A stretch of DNA of 46,964 bases, taken from the IMG/VR virus record IMGVR_UViG_3300006327_000001, positions 1 through 46,964 of that record; one strand, written 5' to 3'. The translations under genes were made by a program, and so were the position numbers. This DNA is from a virus. Of this stretch, positions 1 through 6,190 are shown in pieces. How positions within the stretch are numbered: position 1 is the stretch's first letter; each line of letters opens with the position of its first letter. Under the pieces are notes generated by a model. The model was not told the origin of the DNA. It worked only from the letters and a program-made list of their open reading frames with translations, and made no database searches.

Positions 1-314
1 CAACACAAAAACGGTGTCCACGCACTCTCTTACAGGTCAGACATACATATATAGAGGGGGGTGCAGGTACATATGGGGGTTAGTCAAGAGAGCAGGACAG
101 CGCACGGTCAGCAAGTTTCGTCTACTTTTTGGCTGAATTGCGGGGAGTCGGCAGTCCGAGTCGTTCAGTAGTACGTACGCTTTGTCTGATGTGTTTGTCC
201 GTACTCCAGAACGTCTCAGACTGGGGCTGTGCAATCGGAGATTGCTACGCCGAAGTCCTTTCCCGCATCCCCCGCCCGATCCCCTTAGCACGGCGTTTAG
301 GACAGTCAACTACG

Positions 315-337
315 GCAATCGGAAGTGCGTAGATTGC
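315..337. repeat. Hairpin with conserved 11-nt loop, copy 1
   Basis: GCAATC (315-320) and GATTGC (332-337) form a perfect 6-bp stem around the loop GGAAGTGCGTA (321-331). The loop matches those of the hairpins at 2343-2386 and 2432-2476 under the consensus G-R-A-A-G-W-R-C-G-Y-A, while the outer stem pairs differ but stay complementary. A shorter relative with the same stem and a 3-nt loop is at 231-245. Confidence 0.7.
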
Positions 338-445
338 TCGCAGTTACGTAAGCCCTAATCACCGCGCTATCCAGTGGTCTTGTGACCACGGCACACGACG
401 GAACGATCCGTCGACGATCGAACGCAATGAATTGCTTGGCGCGAA

Positions 446-522
446 GAAATCTTCGGATCCTTTGAACTAAGTCTTAGACACCTCACACCGTGAGGAAGCC
501 TTAGTTCTTTTCCGAAGATTTC
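446..522. ncRNA. Nested long stem-loop, possible structured RNA
   Basis: Three nested perfect stems: GAAATCTTCGG (446-456) with CCGAAGATTTC (512-522), GAACTAAG (464-471) with CTTAGTTC (500-507), and CCTCAC (481-486) with GTGAGG (490-495) closing a 3-nt loop. The 25 pairs in 77 nt, separated by short internal loops, suggest a folded transcript more than a simple DNA palindrome. Strand and function are unknown; there is no U-tract to make it a terminator. Confidence 0.5.
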
Positions 523-630
523 AGCCGAGTTCGCGCGTTTAAGTGCCATTTGTTTTTTTGTTAGTTTCACTGCCTCTTTAAAAGGACACACACAGTCTCG
601 CCAGTTTAGCACATGACCCATCGAACATAG

Positions 631-709
631 CGTGCGATTGAGTGACAGGAACCTTTGGGGCAAAGATGAGCCACACTGTGGCTCTGCCCCTTTTCCTGTC
701 AAATCGCGT
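631..709. ncRNA. Second nested long stem-loop, possible structured RNA
   Basis: Four nested stems: GCGATT (634-639) with AATCGC (702-707), GACAGGAA (644-651) with TTCCTGTC (693-700), GGGGCA with TGCCCC, and GAGCCAC with GTGGCTC around a 3-nt tip. Layout and size resemble the element at 446-522, so the two may be one type of RNA or DNA element. A role in origin function, a decoy RNA or early-transcript processing are all possible; nothing here decides. Confidence 0.5.
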
Positions 710-852
710 AGCTACGTTACCGATGCGATCGCTGGGAAATCAACGACTCTCCAAATCAAAGAGAAGATTTGGGGGATTCGTATAGATTTCGTGAGCGATG
801 TGCTGGGCGCGGGACGACTGCGTGCATCCTGCCGTCAGTCGGAAAGGGCGAA

Positions 853-1050
853 ATGCTTACTTTTAAACCGTTTCAAGGACTCTCTACCATGTTAGAAGTA
901 CACGAAACCGCAATGTGTACCCAATACGAGCTAGAGGCCGAACACGCTAGAGATGCTCCACATGTTGGAGTTGACCCAGAATTTTACACATACAAAATTG
1001 AAATTACTGGTAGCGATAGGAAATGGTCTTTACGAAAGATTAGGAGGTAG
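853..1050 (+). CDS. Hypothetical small early protein (65 aa)
   Basis: I do not recognise this protein. The start is taken at ATG 853, because a strong ribosome site (GGAAAGGG, 841-848) lies directly upstream and the frame further upstream crosses inverted repeats. The N-terminal half is acidic (Glu/Asp/His rich) and the C-terminus is basic (KWSLRKIRR). It is the first gene of the plus-strand early block and is followed within a few bases by the next gene, whose ribosome site overlaps its end. Likely an early host-takeover or regulatory protein by position only. Confidence 0.55.
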   Translation: MLTFKPFQGLSTMLEVHETAMCTQYELEAEHARDAPHVGVDPEFYTYKIEITGSDRKWSLRKIRR

Positions 1051-1056
1051 TTGATC

Positions 1057-1308
1057 TTGAAATCCATATCGATATTCGAGTTTGGTAGTAGCCATATGGT
1101 TGATGGCGTACTTGTTGATGAACAGGTGCGCTATCGGCTATCGGGTTCTACTGTTAGTTTTGAAGATTTTGAGCTAGTAGCGCGTGTAGCTCAAATCAAA
1201 CTTGGCGCACCCCGCGATCAAGTTGTATACATTAAATCAACGCGTTTAAACCCAGTTCCAAAAACCATTTGGACAATACACATACATAAGGATACACACA
1301 ATGAGTAA
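1057..1308 (+). CDS. Hypothetical early protein (83 aa)
   Basis: Unrecognised protein. AGGAGG at 1042-1047 is the best ribosome site in the early block. It fits TTG 1057 (9-nt spacing) better than TTG 1051 (3 nt); ATG 1096 is a weaker alternative. The sequence alternates hydrophobic and charged residues (ISIFEF, VRYRL, VYIKST), as in a small beta-rich fold, and ends in a histidine-rich tail (HIHKDTHNE). Its end overlaps the following gene by 8 nt, so the two are probably translationally coupled. Confidence 0.55.
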   Translation: MKSISIFEFGSSHMVDGVLVDEQVRYRLSGSTVSFEDFELVARVAQIKLGAPRDQVVYIKSTRLNPVPKTIWTIHIHKDTHNE

Positions 1309-2263
1309 AACAGATGTGGACATGGCAACCACTGAAAATGCCATCGAAAACCCAATTACAGGTACAGAGCTTTCAAATCAACGTCAAGTTGAGAAGCTCA
1401 TGCGTGGAATTCAAAACGTTTTGGATTTCTCAGTCGCCGAAAGGCTAACTGACAGACCAGAACATCCGGACAACCCTTGGGCTTTAATGAAAGCTTGGCG
1501 AATAGGTGATGACCGATTCGCAGGTTGGCTCGGTTGGAAAGAGAAGGACGGAGACTTTGCTTTCCGTTCACATGCTTGGGGTATCTTGCCCTTACATGAA
1601 GACACTCCACTAACTTGGGTGGACACTAAAGGGATGAGTTCTGCTTGTCCTTCTAAGGGGCAAGTTACCCCAATTAACACTAACCCATACTACGACATGA
1701 TGAGGTGTGAGCCGTTAGTGACACAACTACTATACGTTGTGAAGCCTGCCGAGCAGTACGGTATCGGAGCTGATGCACTACTGGTCAGGTCAATATATCC
1801 ACCTGAATTTGATGACTACAATCCAGAAACTGAAACTGGATTGGCAATTCAGTCGGAAAGAGTTGAACTGACTAAGGGAGGAATTACCGAAGATCGGTAC
1901 TCTCTTATCGAACACTCATACAGCGTAGATGCAGAAACAGGTGAGAAGCGACCAGCTACTCGCACTATTCCCTTCTACGTTGACGCAGATAACACTGAAG
2001 TGCTGTACTCAACTGGCAACGCTGGTCGTACTATCGTCACTAGAGCGCACTCTAGAATGACTGGTGATAGATACCGATACGTTGCGAGCTGTGAATTTGA
2101 CGGCGACCTCATCAACTGGATGGACGAACTCCGATCCGCCATGTGGGGAGAAGAATTCGCCAAGCAACAAATAAGAGATGCTGAAATCAAAATCGAAGCA
2201 TCTCTGAACTACGGCAGGGCGAGCATTGACTTGCTTGCAGGAAGCCATGTCAAGAGTGCTTAA
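1301..2263 (+). CDS. Hypothetical early protein (320 aa)
   Basis: Unrecognised 320-residue soluble protein, the largest product of the first early cluster. ATG 1301 has an AAGGA-like site about 8 nt upstream. It has no signal peptide or membrane segment. Visible features are an acidic, Asn/Asp-rich N-terminus, a Trp-rich stretch at residues 55-75 (NPWALMKAWRIGDDRFAGWL), and a charged C-terminal helix. Codon use looks more GC-rich and ordered than in the small genes that follow, so it may be highly expressed. Position and size would suit an early replication or takeover factor, but there is no motif to support a specific role. Confidence 0.6.
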   Translation: MSKTDVDMATTENAIENPITGTELSNQRQVEKLMRGIQNVLDFSVAERLTDRPEHPDNPWALMKAWRIGDDRFAGWLGWKEKDGDFAFRSHAWGILPLHEDTPLTWVDTKGMSSACPSKGQVTPINTNPYYDMMRCEPLVTQLLYVVKPAEQYGIGADALLVRSIYPPEFDDYNPETETGLAIQSERVELTKGGITEDRYSLIEHSYSVDAETGEKRPATRTIPFYVDADNTEVLYSTGNAGRTIVTRAHSRMTGDRYRYVASCEFDGDLINWMDELRSAMWGEEFAKQQIRDAEIKIEASLNYGRASIDLLAGSHVKSA

Positions 2264-2277
2264 CCTCCAGCACTCAC

Positions 2278-2312
2278 GGTCAGGAGGGGGGCGAAAGCCT
2301 CCCTCTTTGACC
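2278..2312 (+). terminator. Stem-loop after the 1301-2263 gene, possible attenuator
   Basis: GGTCA and TGACC bracket GGAGGG...CCTCCC with a GC-rich apex GGCGAAAGCC. It starts 15 nt after the stop of the upstream gene, as an intrinsic terminator would, but only three T residues follow the main arm. Efficiency is doubtful, and an mRNA-stabilising or processing hairpin is equally likely. Confidence 0.4.
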
Positions 2313-2342
2313 GATATAAAGTGCTTAAGACGCCCAATTTCA

Positions 2343-2386
2343 AGAGAAGTCAACGAAATCGAAAGAACGCAGATTTCGGACTTCTT
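2343..2386. repeat. Hairpin with conserved 11-nt loop, copy 2
   Basis: AGAAGTC pairs with GACTTCT and CGAAATC with GATTTCG, separated by an AA bulge, around the loop GAAAGAACGCA (2361-2371). The loop matches the hairpins at 315-337 and 2432-2476. Relative to them, the fifth to seventh stem pairs counted from the loop are changed on both sides, which is the signature of a conserved RNA or single-stranded DNA fold. Confidence 0.7.
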
Positions 2387-2431
2387 AGAAATCCCGCGAA
2401 CCCCGCCCTTAAGAGCAAGAGATAGTATCGG

Positions 2432-2476
2432 GGAACTTAATTCAAATCGAAAGAGCGTAGATTTGAATGAAGTTCC
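2432..2476. repeat. Hairpin with conserved 11-nt loop, copy 3
   Basis: GGAACTT pairs with AAGTTCC and TTCAAATC with GATTTGAA, separated by AA/TG, around the loop GAAAGAGCGTA (2449-2459). It has the same architecture (outer 7-bp stem, two-base interruption, inner stem, 11-nt loop) as the copy 46 bp upstream, with different but complementary stem sequences. Confidence 0.7.
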
Positions 2477-2649
2477 GCACATTTTCAGGACTCCCAGCAA
2501 TTCAGCCCAACTGCTAGAGCCGAACCTTGCTGACCGTGCGCTGAGAAAAGATCTTGTGAAGGGAACAGGGAGGGAATGTAATGGGTTTAGAAGACTAAAT
2601 AGTTGGGTTTCTTACGAAGGATTAATAGGTAGTTATTCAAGGAGTCCAT

Positions 2650-2931
2650 ATGGAAAAATGTCCACGTTGTAATAAGAATGAGTTGAATCCTACTCAAGTT
2701 TTTAATTGTTTAAGTCGTACTACTAGGTCAGCTGATACTGAACCTGTTTATGTTTGTAATCCTTGCGGGACTGATGAGGCGTTACAGCAGTGGGAGTTAG
2801 ATGGATGGTGTACTCCTCAAGATAAGTGGCCTATTAAAGAGCATATGTATAAGCAGGCGATTGAGATGTTTCAGAAGTCGCATGATATTCATATCACTGA
2901 GTTAATGGAGAGTGAGTTCAATGAGTCTTAG
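2650..2931 (+). CDS. Small zinc-ribbon protein (93 aa)
   Basis: Likely zinc-binding early protein of unknown role. CPRC near the N-terminus and CNPCG at about residues 35-40 form a CxxC...CxxC ribbon, joined by a loop containing SRTTRSADTEPVYV. The second cysteine pair is followed by TDEALQQW, a pattern (ribbon followed by 'CG-T-EA') often seen in short actinophage proteins. CAAGGAG lies 6 nt before ATG 2650. The end overlaps the next gene by 11 nt. It opens a run of about a dozen small overlapping genes that are probably one transcript. Confidence 0.65.
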   Translation: MEKCPRCNKNELNPTQVFNCLSRTTRSADTEPVYVCNPCGTDEALQQWELDGWCTPQDKWPIKEHMYKQAIEMFQKSHDIHITELMESEFNES

Positions 2932-3091
2932 CCCAAAGCAGTTATGCGAATTGTGTGATGCAGTTATTTCTGAAGTAGTTACACGTTCAACTATTCCGGG
3001 TGTAACTGAGATGGTTGATGATGCTGTGGTTTGTAGTAAATGTTTTGATGAAGCAAGAGCTTTTGAAGATACTGAATGGGAGTTGGAATGA
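2921..3091 (+). CDS. Very small zinc-ribbon protein (56 aa)
   Basis: A 56-codon gene from ATG 2921, overlapping its upstream neighbour by 11 nt and the downstream ATG by an ATGA overlap at 3088-3091. It carries CELC (residues 9-12) and CSKC (38-41), a classic two-knuckle zinc ribbon, with an acidic C-terminal tail. The coupling on both sides is the main reason to accept it. The role is unknown; candidates are a nucleic-acid-binding or RNA-polymerase-binding adaptor. Confidence 0.6.
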   Translation: MSLSPKQLCELCDAVISEVVTRSTIPGVTEMVDDAVVCSKCFDEARAFEDTEWELE

Positions 3092-3288
3092 CTGAATGTA
3101 GATATTGCAACAAGATTATTAGTCTCGACACAATTAATGATATATGGCGTAGTGAAGGGGACGGTGTGATTACATGTTCTGAAAATACTAAGAAGAGTGC
3201 GTATCGTTGGACGCATCAACCGTATCCATTAAAAGAAATGAATCATAACGGAGCTGTGTGGTTTGTTCCAGATAAGGAGGAAGTGTGA
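3088..3288 (+). CDS. Small Cys-containing early protein (66 aa)
   Basis: Unrecognised. The start is placed at ATG 3088 because it forms an ATGA overlap with the previous stop; ATG 3076 is an alternative adding four residues. CRYC near the N-terminus and one further Cys (ITC) may form an incomplete zinc site. The protein ends in PDKEEV and overlaps the next gene's GTG. Part of the early small-gene operon. Confidence 0.5.
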   Translation: MTECRYCNKIISLDTINDIWRSEGDGVITCSENTKKSAYRWTHQPYPLKEMNHNGAVWFVPDKEEV

Positions 3289-3425
3289 GTCAAGTAAGAT
3301 TTAGAGTTGAGAATCAACAATATGTATGGATTTCTAATTTCCATAAAGAAACTTTAGGTGAGTTTATTTTAAAAGTGGCTATTGAAGACACTTTAGAAGG
3401 GGAAAGACATTATGAATACAACTAA
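3285..3425 (+). CDS. Very small early protein (46 aa)
   Basis: Unrecognised 46-residue protein starting at GTG 3285, with GGAGG (3277-3281) directly upstream and the start overlapping the previous stop. It fills the gap between two genes and overlaps the next ATG (3412) by 14 nt, which supports translation. Composition is mixed, with aromatic and acidic residues (QYVWISNFHKE, EDTLEGE); no motif. Confidence 0.5.
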   Translation: MSQVRFRVENQQYVWISNFHKETLGEFILKVAIEDTLEGERHYEYN

Positions 3426-3618
3426 GAAGGTTGAAGTTACTGTGTTTTGGAGAATCGAAGACACACAAGAAATGGAAGTACCTTATAAGACTTCGCTTAG
3501 AGAAGTAAGAGACATGATTGTTTGGGATGATGACAAGTTTGATATTACGAATGGTTGTATGACTGAATTCGATGTTTCTTTAGTTGAAGATGAAGAAGGG
3601 AATGAGTGGCAGTTATGA
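3412..3618 (+). CDS. Small acidic early protein (68 aa)
   Basis: Unrecognised. It is strongly acidic in the second half (WDDDKFD, EDEEGNEW) with beta-like alternation at the N-terminus (KVEVTVFWRI). ATG 3412 is preceded by GGGGAAAG. The stop overlaps the next start (ATGA, 3615-3618). Small acidic phage proteins of this kind often mimic DNA or bind host enzymes; here that is only a possibility. Confidence 0.55.
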   Translation: MNTTKKVEVTVFWRIEDTQEMEVPYKTSLREVRDMIVWDDDKFDITNGCMTEFDVSLVEDEEGNEWQL

Positions 3619-3920
3619 CATATAGCTATGACTCATTCGGTAAGTACTACATGCAAGAAGCTAGTAGACATTACTTCTGTGATGAGTTGCCTGATGGTTG
3701 GGATACATGGGGGAAAGAAGAACTAGACGACTGGTGTGAGGATAATGCTTGGGAACCATTTGAATATTACCCAACTGGTTGGGTGTTTGAACAAACATGG
3801 AATCTAGCAGTGAATATTCATACATGTGTAGAGAAAGCTACTGAATCGTTGGAACATGCAGTAGCTGAGTGTGAAAAAGAGATAGACAACTTAAGAGGGC
3901 GGCTTAATGGAAATAACTGA
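3615..3920 (+). CDS. Hypothetical aromatic/acidic early protein (101 aa)
   Basis: Unrecognised. ATG 3615 forms an ATGA overlap with the preceding stop; GTG 3606 in frame is less likely. The first two thirds are rich in Trp, Tyr, Asp and Glu (DGWDTWGKEELDDWCED); the last third is a predicted amphipathic helix or coiled coil ending NLRGRLNGNN. It overlaps the following gene by 14 nt. Confidence 0.55.
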   Translation: MTYSYDSFGKYYMQEASRHYFCDELPDGWDTWGKEELDDWCEDNAWEPFEYYPTGWVFEQTWNLAVNIHTCVEKATESLEHAVAECEKEIDNLRGRLNGNN

Positions 3921-4230
3921 CGAAATTAGTGGGTATGGTGACCTTCATCCTATTTATTGGAGAGAATATCCGGGTGAATGGTTGAGATTTCATGCTGATA
4001 ACCCTGAGGTGTATGAACATTTGCATCGGATGGCAATAGATTTACTTGAGCTTGGGCGTAGGAAATGGGGAATTAAATCTCTTATTGAGGTAGTGCGTTG
4101 GCAGATAGCGATGAATACTACTGACCCTGTGTTCAAGATTAATAACAATCATGCTCCGTATTATGCAAGGTATTTGATGGACATGGAGCCTCGGTTAAGA
4201 GACTTCTTTAATATAAGAAAGGTGAAGTAA
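3907..4230 (+). CDS. Hypothetical helical early protein (107 aa)
   Basis: No named family is assigned. The central part has a run of residues (HADNPEVYEHLHRMAIDLL, then RRKWGIKSLIEVVRW) that resembles a small helical domain recurrent in phage early regions, in which a 'NP-x-hydrophobic' start is followed by 'G...S...I...IRW'. The tail has NNNHAPYYARY. It starts at ATG 3907 and ends in a TAATG overlap with the next gene. A DNA- or RNA-binding helical fold is plausible by composition only. Confidence 0.55.
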   Translation: MEITDEISGYGDLHPIYWREYPGEWLRFHADNPEVYEHLHRMAIDLLELGRRKWGIKSLIEVVRWQIAMNTTDPVFKINNNHAPYYARYLMDMEPRLRDFFNIRKVK

Positions 4231-4502
4231 TGAGGGACTTTATAATTGCAGTTGAAATAAATGAAAACAAAGCAGATAGTTATTTTACATATCAAATAGA
4301 TCATCTATTTTGGGATGAAGATAGATGGTCGCAACGGAGCATATTAAGTAGACAGTTCTCTCATTACGACGATGTTGTTGAGGCTATACATGACAGTATT
4401 ATGCGTTGGGAACGTGACAATAAACATGTGAAAAATTGGGATGAAAAAGATGCTGAAGAAAGATTTAATCGTACTGATTATTATGAAGGCTCTAATAAAT
4501 AA
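4230..4502 (+). CDS. Hypothetical acidic early protein (90 aa)
   Basis: Unrecognised. Translation restarts at ATG 4230 within TAATG, sharing one base with the preceding stop. The sequence is charged and aromatic (HLFWDEDRWSQRS, MRWERDNKHVKNWDEKDAEERF), with beta-like segments first and a helix at the end. Followed by a 29-nt gap and a separate ribosome site. Confidence 0.55.
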   Translation: MRDFIIAVEINENKADSYFTYQIDHLFWDEDRWSQRSILSRQFSHYDDVVEAIHDSIMRWERDNKHVKNWDEKDAEERFNRTDYYEGSNK

Positions 4503-4531
4503 AGTGAATAATCATTAGGGAGTTGATCTTA

Positions 4532-4678
4532 ATGTCCAAAAAAAAAGTTTGCTCCGCTAAAGGATGCAATGTGGTCTTAAGTATGTATAATAATATGAGG
4601 AAATGTGCATCTTGTGTATATACTGAAAGAAAACAATTATACGGTGAAGATATTGCCGAATTATTACGGAAGAAATGA
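4532..4678 (+). CDS. Very small Cys-rich basic protein (48 aa)
   Basis: A 48-residue basic protein with VCSAKGC (Cys 7 and 12) and CASC (25 and 28), a probable small zinc knuckle, then a basic helix ending AELLRKK. It starts at ATG 4532 after AGGGAG (4517-4522) and fills an otherwise empty gap. Its high Lys/Arg content contrasts with its acidic neighbours and suits nucleic-acid binding. Confidence 0.55.
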   Translation: MSKKKVCSAKGCNVVLSMYNNMRKCASCVYTERKQLYGEDIAELLRKK

Positions 4679-4684
4679 GGGGTT

Positions 4685-4990
4685 ATGATACCTGAATTGA
4701 AATACGATCATGTAATTACAGATACTACTGAGAATACAGTAGTTGAAAGACATACACTACGACAAACAGCAGAGAATATAGATATAACTATTGAAGCTGA
4801 TAATAATTGGGTAAACATATTTGATGGGTATGACAGAGGGGATACTCCATATGCTAATATGAGTTTATCAAATGTATGGCTTAGAATTCCGATAAAAACT
4901 TTAGAGGAAATTCTAAAGAAGGGTAGTGCATATATAGATGAACACAACCACCGTCAGCAGGAACAGGATCTTGTCTCCGAAACTGACTGA
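4685..4990 (+). CDS. Hypothetical early protein (101 aa)
   Basis: Unrecognised. It has a beta-rich pattern (NIDITIEADNNWVNIFDGYD) followed by a helix (PIKTLEEILKKGSAYIDEH). ATG 4685 is preceded by GAGGGG (4677-4682). The end overlaps the next gene by 53 nt, an unusually long overlap here, so either this C-terminus or the next start could be shorter in reality. Confidence 0.5.
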   Translation: MIPELKYDHVITDTTENTVVERHTLRQTAENIDITIEADNNWVNIFDGYDRGDTPYANMSLSNVWLRIPIKTLEEILKKGSAYIDEHNHRQQEQDLVSETD

Positions 4991-5240
4991 CGCTAAAGCA
5001 CCTGATGTCAGTGAAATTTTAAAATTTCCTGTAGAAAAAGTTAGGTTTAAAACAATTTCGTGGATTGTAGAAGACATCGTAGATGATGGTCTTGAAAAAC
5101 TACACCACGGTGTACATGCTGATATTGAGGGACTGAAGACAGCAAAGACAGATTGTTTGGAATCTTTAATGATTGCTTACAACTATATAGATCGCTGGGT
5201 CACCTCAAAAGTAGCTGAATTAGAGAACGAACCGTTCTAA
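4938..5240 (+). CDS. Hypothetical helical early protein (100 aa)
   Basis: Unrecognised. After a short basic, polar N-terminus (TTTVSRNRILSPK), the protein is mostly helical and acidic, with KTISWIVEDIVDDGLEKL and a second helix from about residue 63. ATG 4938 lies inside the preceding gene; a later start is possible, but I see no better ribosome site. Confidence 0.5.
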   Translation: MNTTTVSRNRILSPKLTDAKAPDVSEILKFPVEKVRFKTISWIVEDIVDDGLEKLHHGVHADIEGLKTAKTDCLESLMIAYNYIDRWVTSKVAELENEPF

Positions 5241-5262
5241 ATAACAGAAAGAAGTTACATTG

Positions 5263-5505
5263 ATGGACTTAGAGGACACATACTCAACGCGCGCTGAAGA
5301 GATCGCGGTGAGTGTGTGGGACATGACATTGGCTGAAGTCAGAGTTGAATTGAAAGATTCTTTAAATGCTCTTGGCTGGACAGTTGATGACATACATTCT
5401 CTTCTATATGAAAAACGTATAGAAAAGATAATAGATAACGCCATATCTGCAGAAGTGGATGGGCAAATTGACGAATATAAGGAGATAAAACATGGCGCAA
5501 GCTAA
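5263..5505 (+). CDS. Hypothetical early protein upstream of SSB (80 aa)
   Basis: Unrecognised acidic helical protein. The start is taken as ATG 5263 rather than TTG 5260, with AGAAAGAAG upstream. Its 3' end contains the ribosome site of the SSB gene (AAGGAG, 5479-5484) and overlaps it by 14 nt, so expression is coupled to SSB. It may act with SSB in replication or recombination, by context only. Confidence 0.55.
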   Translation: MDLEDTYSTRAEEIAVSVWDMTLAEVRVELKDSLNALGWTVDDIHSLLYEKRIEKIIDNAISAEVDGQIDEYKEIKHGAS

Positions 5506-5902
5506 TCAAATTGTAGTATGGGGTAACCTTACGAGAGATCCTGAGTTAAAATTCTTTGAGAATGGAAACTCTGTCTGTAACACCGGACTTGCGATCAACA
5601 AGAAATGGACATCGCCGGACGGTGCCGAAAAAGAAAGCACAGAATTCCTCGACCTCGCAATCTGGGGTCAAATGGGTGAGAATGTGGCTGAGTCTTTCGG
5701 TCGTGGCGATCGTGTCATGGTTGTGGGTAGTCTTAAAATCAATCGTATCGAAGGAGATGATGGTGCTAAGAAACAGTACCCTGAAATCTCGGTTGAAGAG
5801 ATTGGCGCTACGGTTAGGTGGGCGACCACTGTTGTAAAGAAAAATGAGAAAGGATCTTCAACAGGTGCTAAGAGTAATTCGGTACCTGAAGAGGTGTTCT
5901 AA
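5492..5902 (+). CDS. ssb: Single-stranded DNA-binding protein (136 aa)
   Basis: Binds single-stranded DNA during replication, repair and recombination. It has the standard bacterial SSB layout: an OB-fold over residues about 5-105, beginning NQIVVWGNLTRDPELKF and containing FLDLAIWGQMGENVAESFGRGDRVMVVG, the typical SSB core; then a low-complexity linker (KNEKGSSTGAKS) and an acidic C-terminal tip ending PEEVF. The tip is a variant of the DDIPF tail that recruits host repair and replication proteins. Length is slightly below cellular SSBs. It is the clearest replication gene in the window, and notable because no polymerase, helicase or primase accompanies it. AAGGAG lies 7 nt before ATG. Confidence 0.93.
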   Translation: MAQANQIVVWGNLTRDPELKFFENGNSVCNTGLAINKKWTSPDGAEKESTEFLDLAIWGQMGENVAESFGRGDRVMVVGSLKINRIEGDDGAKKQYPEISVEEIGATVRWATTVVKKNEKGSSTGAKSNSVPEEVF

Positions 5903-6003
5903 TTCGCACATGTTCTGCTAAAGCAGGAGTAATGGATGACTGTGGCGGTGTGCGCACGGTACTGGTCCCGAAGGGAGAATGTACTTGACCGAGTAGTAGA
6001 ACA

Positions 6004-6078
6004 TATATCCTATAGCCTCGTGGACGATTGGTCTTATGACCAGCCTTAGTGGTAAAGCCTCACGGACGAACGGATATA
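6004..6078. ncRNA. Candidate structured RNA
   Basis: TATATCC (6004-6010) pairs with GGATATA (6072-6078), CGTG (6019-6022) with CACG (6061-6064), and TGGTC (6029-6033) with GACCA (6038-6042) around a TTAT loop. The nested layout with an unpaired 18-nt segment on the 3' side resembles a compact regulatory RNA. It lacks the T-loop and CCA features of a tRNA. Confidence 0.4.
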
Positions 6079-6081
6079 GAT

Positions 6082-6160
6082 AGTAATGACAGGCGGCAGG
6101 TAGCTAATGGCTTATGAGGACTCCGTTATCGAGGACTCTAACCCTGTCACTGTCATTACT
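6082..6160. repeat. 11-bp perfect inverted repeat
   Basis: AGTAATGACAG (6082-6092) and CTGTCATTACT (6150-6160) are exact reverse complements bracketing 57 nt. CAGG/CCTG may extend the pairing inside. TGTCA recurs three times on the 3' side. It lies 30 nt before the WhiB start and could be an operator or part of the leader. Confidence 0.5.
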
Positions 6161-6190
6161 GTCACACCTATTAGATAACATTGGAGTCTT

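Larger units (their letters stand above)
1..852. other. Left non-coding region rich in inverted repeats
   Basis: No credible gene lies here; the open frames run across the inverted repeats and lack ribosome sites. Perfect or near-perfect inverted repeats seen: 231-245 (GCAATC/GATTGC), 315-337, 374-389 (GTGGTC/GACCAC), 396-413 (CGACGG/CCGTCG), 425-436, 446-522, 631-709, 725-732 (GCGATCGC), 751-772 (CCAAATC/GATTTGG) and 815-841 (CGACTG/CAGTCG). The last ends where the ribosome site of the first gene begins. If the genome is circular or permuted, this joins 46702-46964 to form one intergenic region of about 1.1 kb between the divergent early and late blocks. That is a natural place for early and late promoters, an origin or small RNAs. 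I could not identify a convincing -35/-10 pair. Confidence 0.7.
2264..2649. other. Structured intergenic region of 386 bp
   Basis: An open frame crosses this region, but it is built from inverted repeats and looks spurious. It holds three stem-loops in a row: 2278-2312 (GGTCA...TGACC enclosing GGAGGG/CCTCCC with a GAAA-type tip), 2343-2386 and 2432-2476. The last two carry the conserved 11-nt loop. About 170 nt follow before the ribosome site CAAGGAG (2639-2645) of the next gene, leaving room for a promoter. The first hairpin could attenuate transcription leaving the upstream genes. Confidence 0.6.
5903..6190. other. Structured intergenic region between SSB and WhiB
   Basis: 288 bp with no credible gene. 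It holds a CTGC/GCAG hairpin near 5912, a GTGCGCAC palindrome near 5949-5956, a nested fold at 6004-6078 and an 11-bp perfect inverted repeat spanning 6082-6160. GCCTCGTGGACGA (6015-6027) and GCCTCACGGACGA (6057-6069) are imperfect direct repeats. The 3' end supplies the WhiB ribosome site (TTGGAG). The region probably holds a promoter and/or a small RNA for the second early cluster. Confidence 0.55.

Noticed and set aside
367-895. Open frames on both strands in the left non-coding region
   Set aside because: They are products of the nested stem-loops; neither strand has a ribosome site or plausible protein sequence.
315-2476. CRISPR array or hammerhead ribozymes
   Set aside because: The repeated hairpins are few, irregularly spaced and differ in stem sequence; the hammerhead CTGATGA/GAAA core is absent.
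2226-2672. Open frame of 148 codons across the hairpin region
   Set aside because: It overlaps the end of a sound gene and the start of the next, runs through three inverted repeats, has no ribosome site and an unlikely composition.
6004-6078. Possible tRNA
   Set aside because: The nested stems lack a T-loop consensus, a 7-nt anticodon loop and a 7-bp acceptor; no tRNA was found elsewhere.
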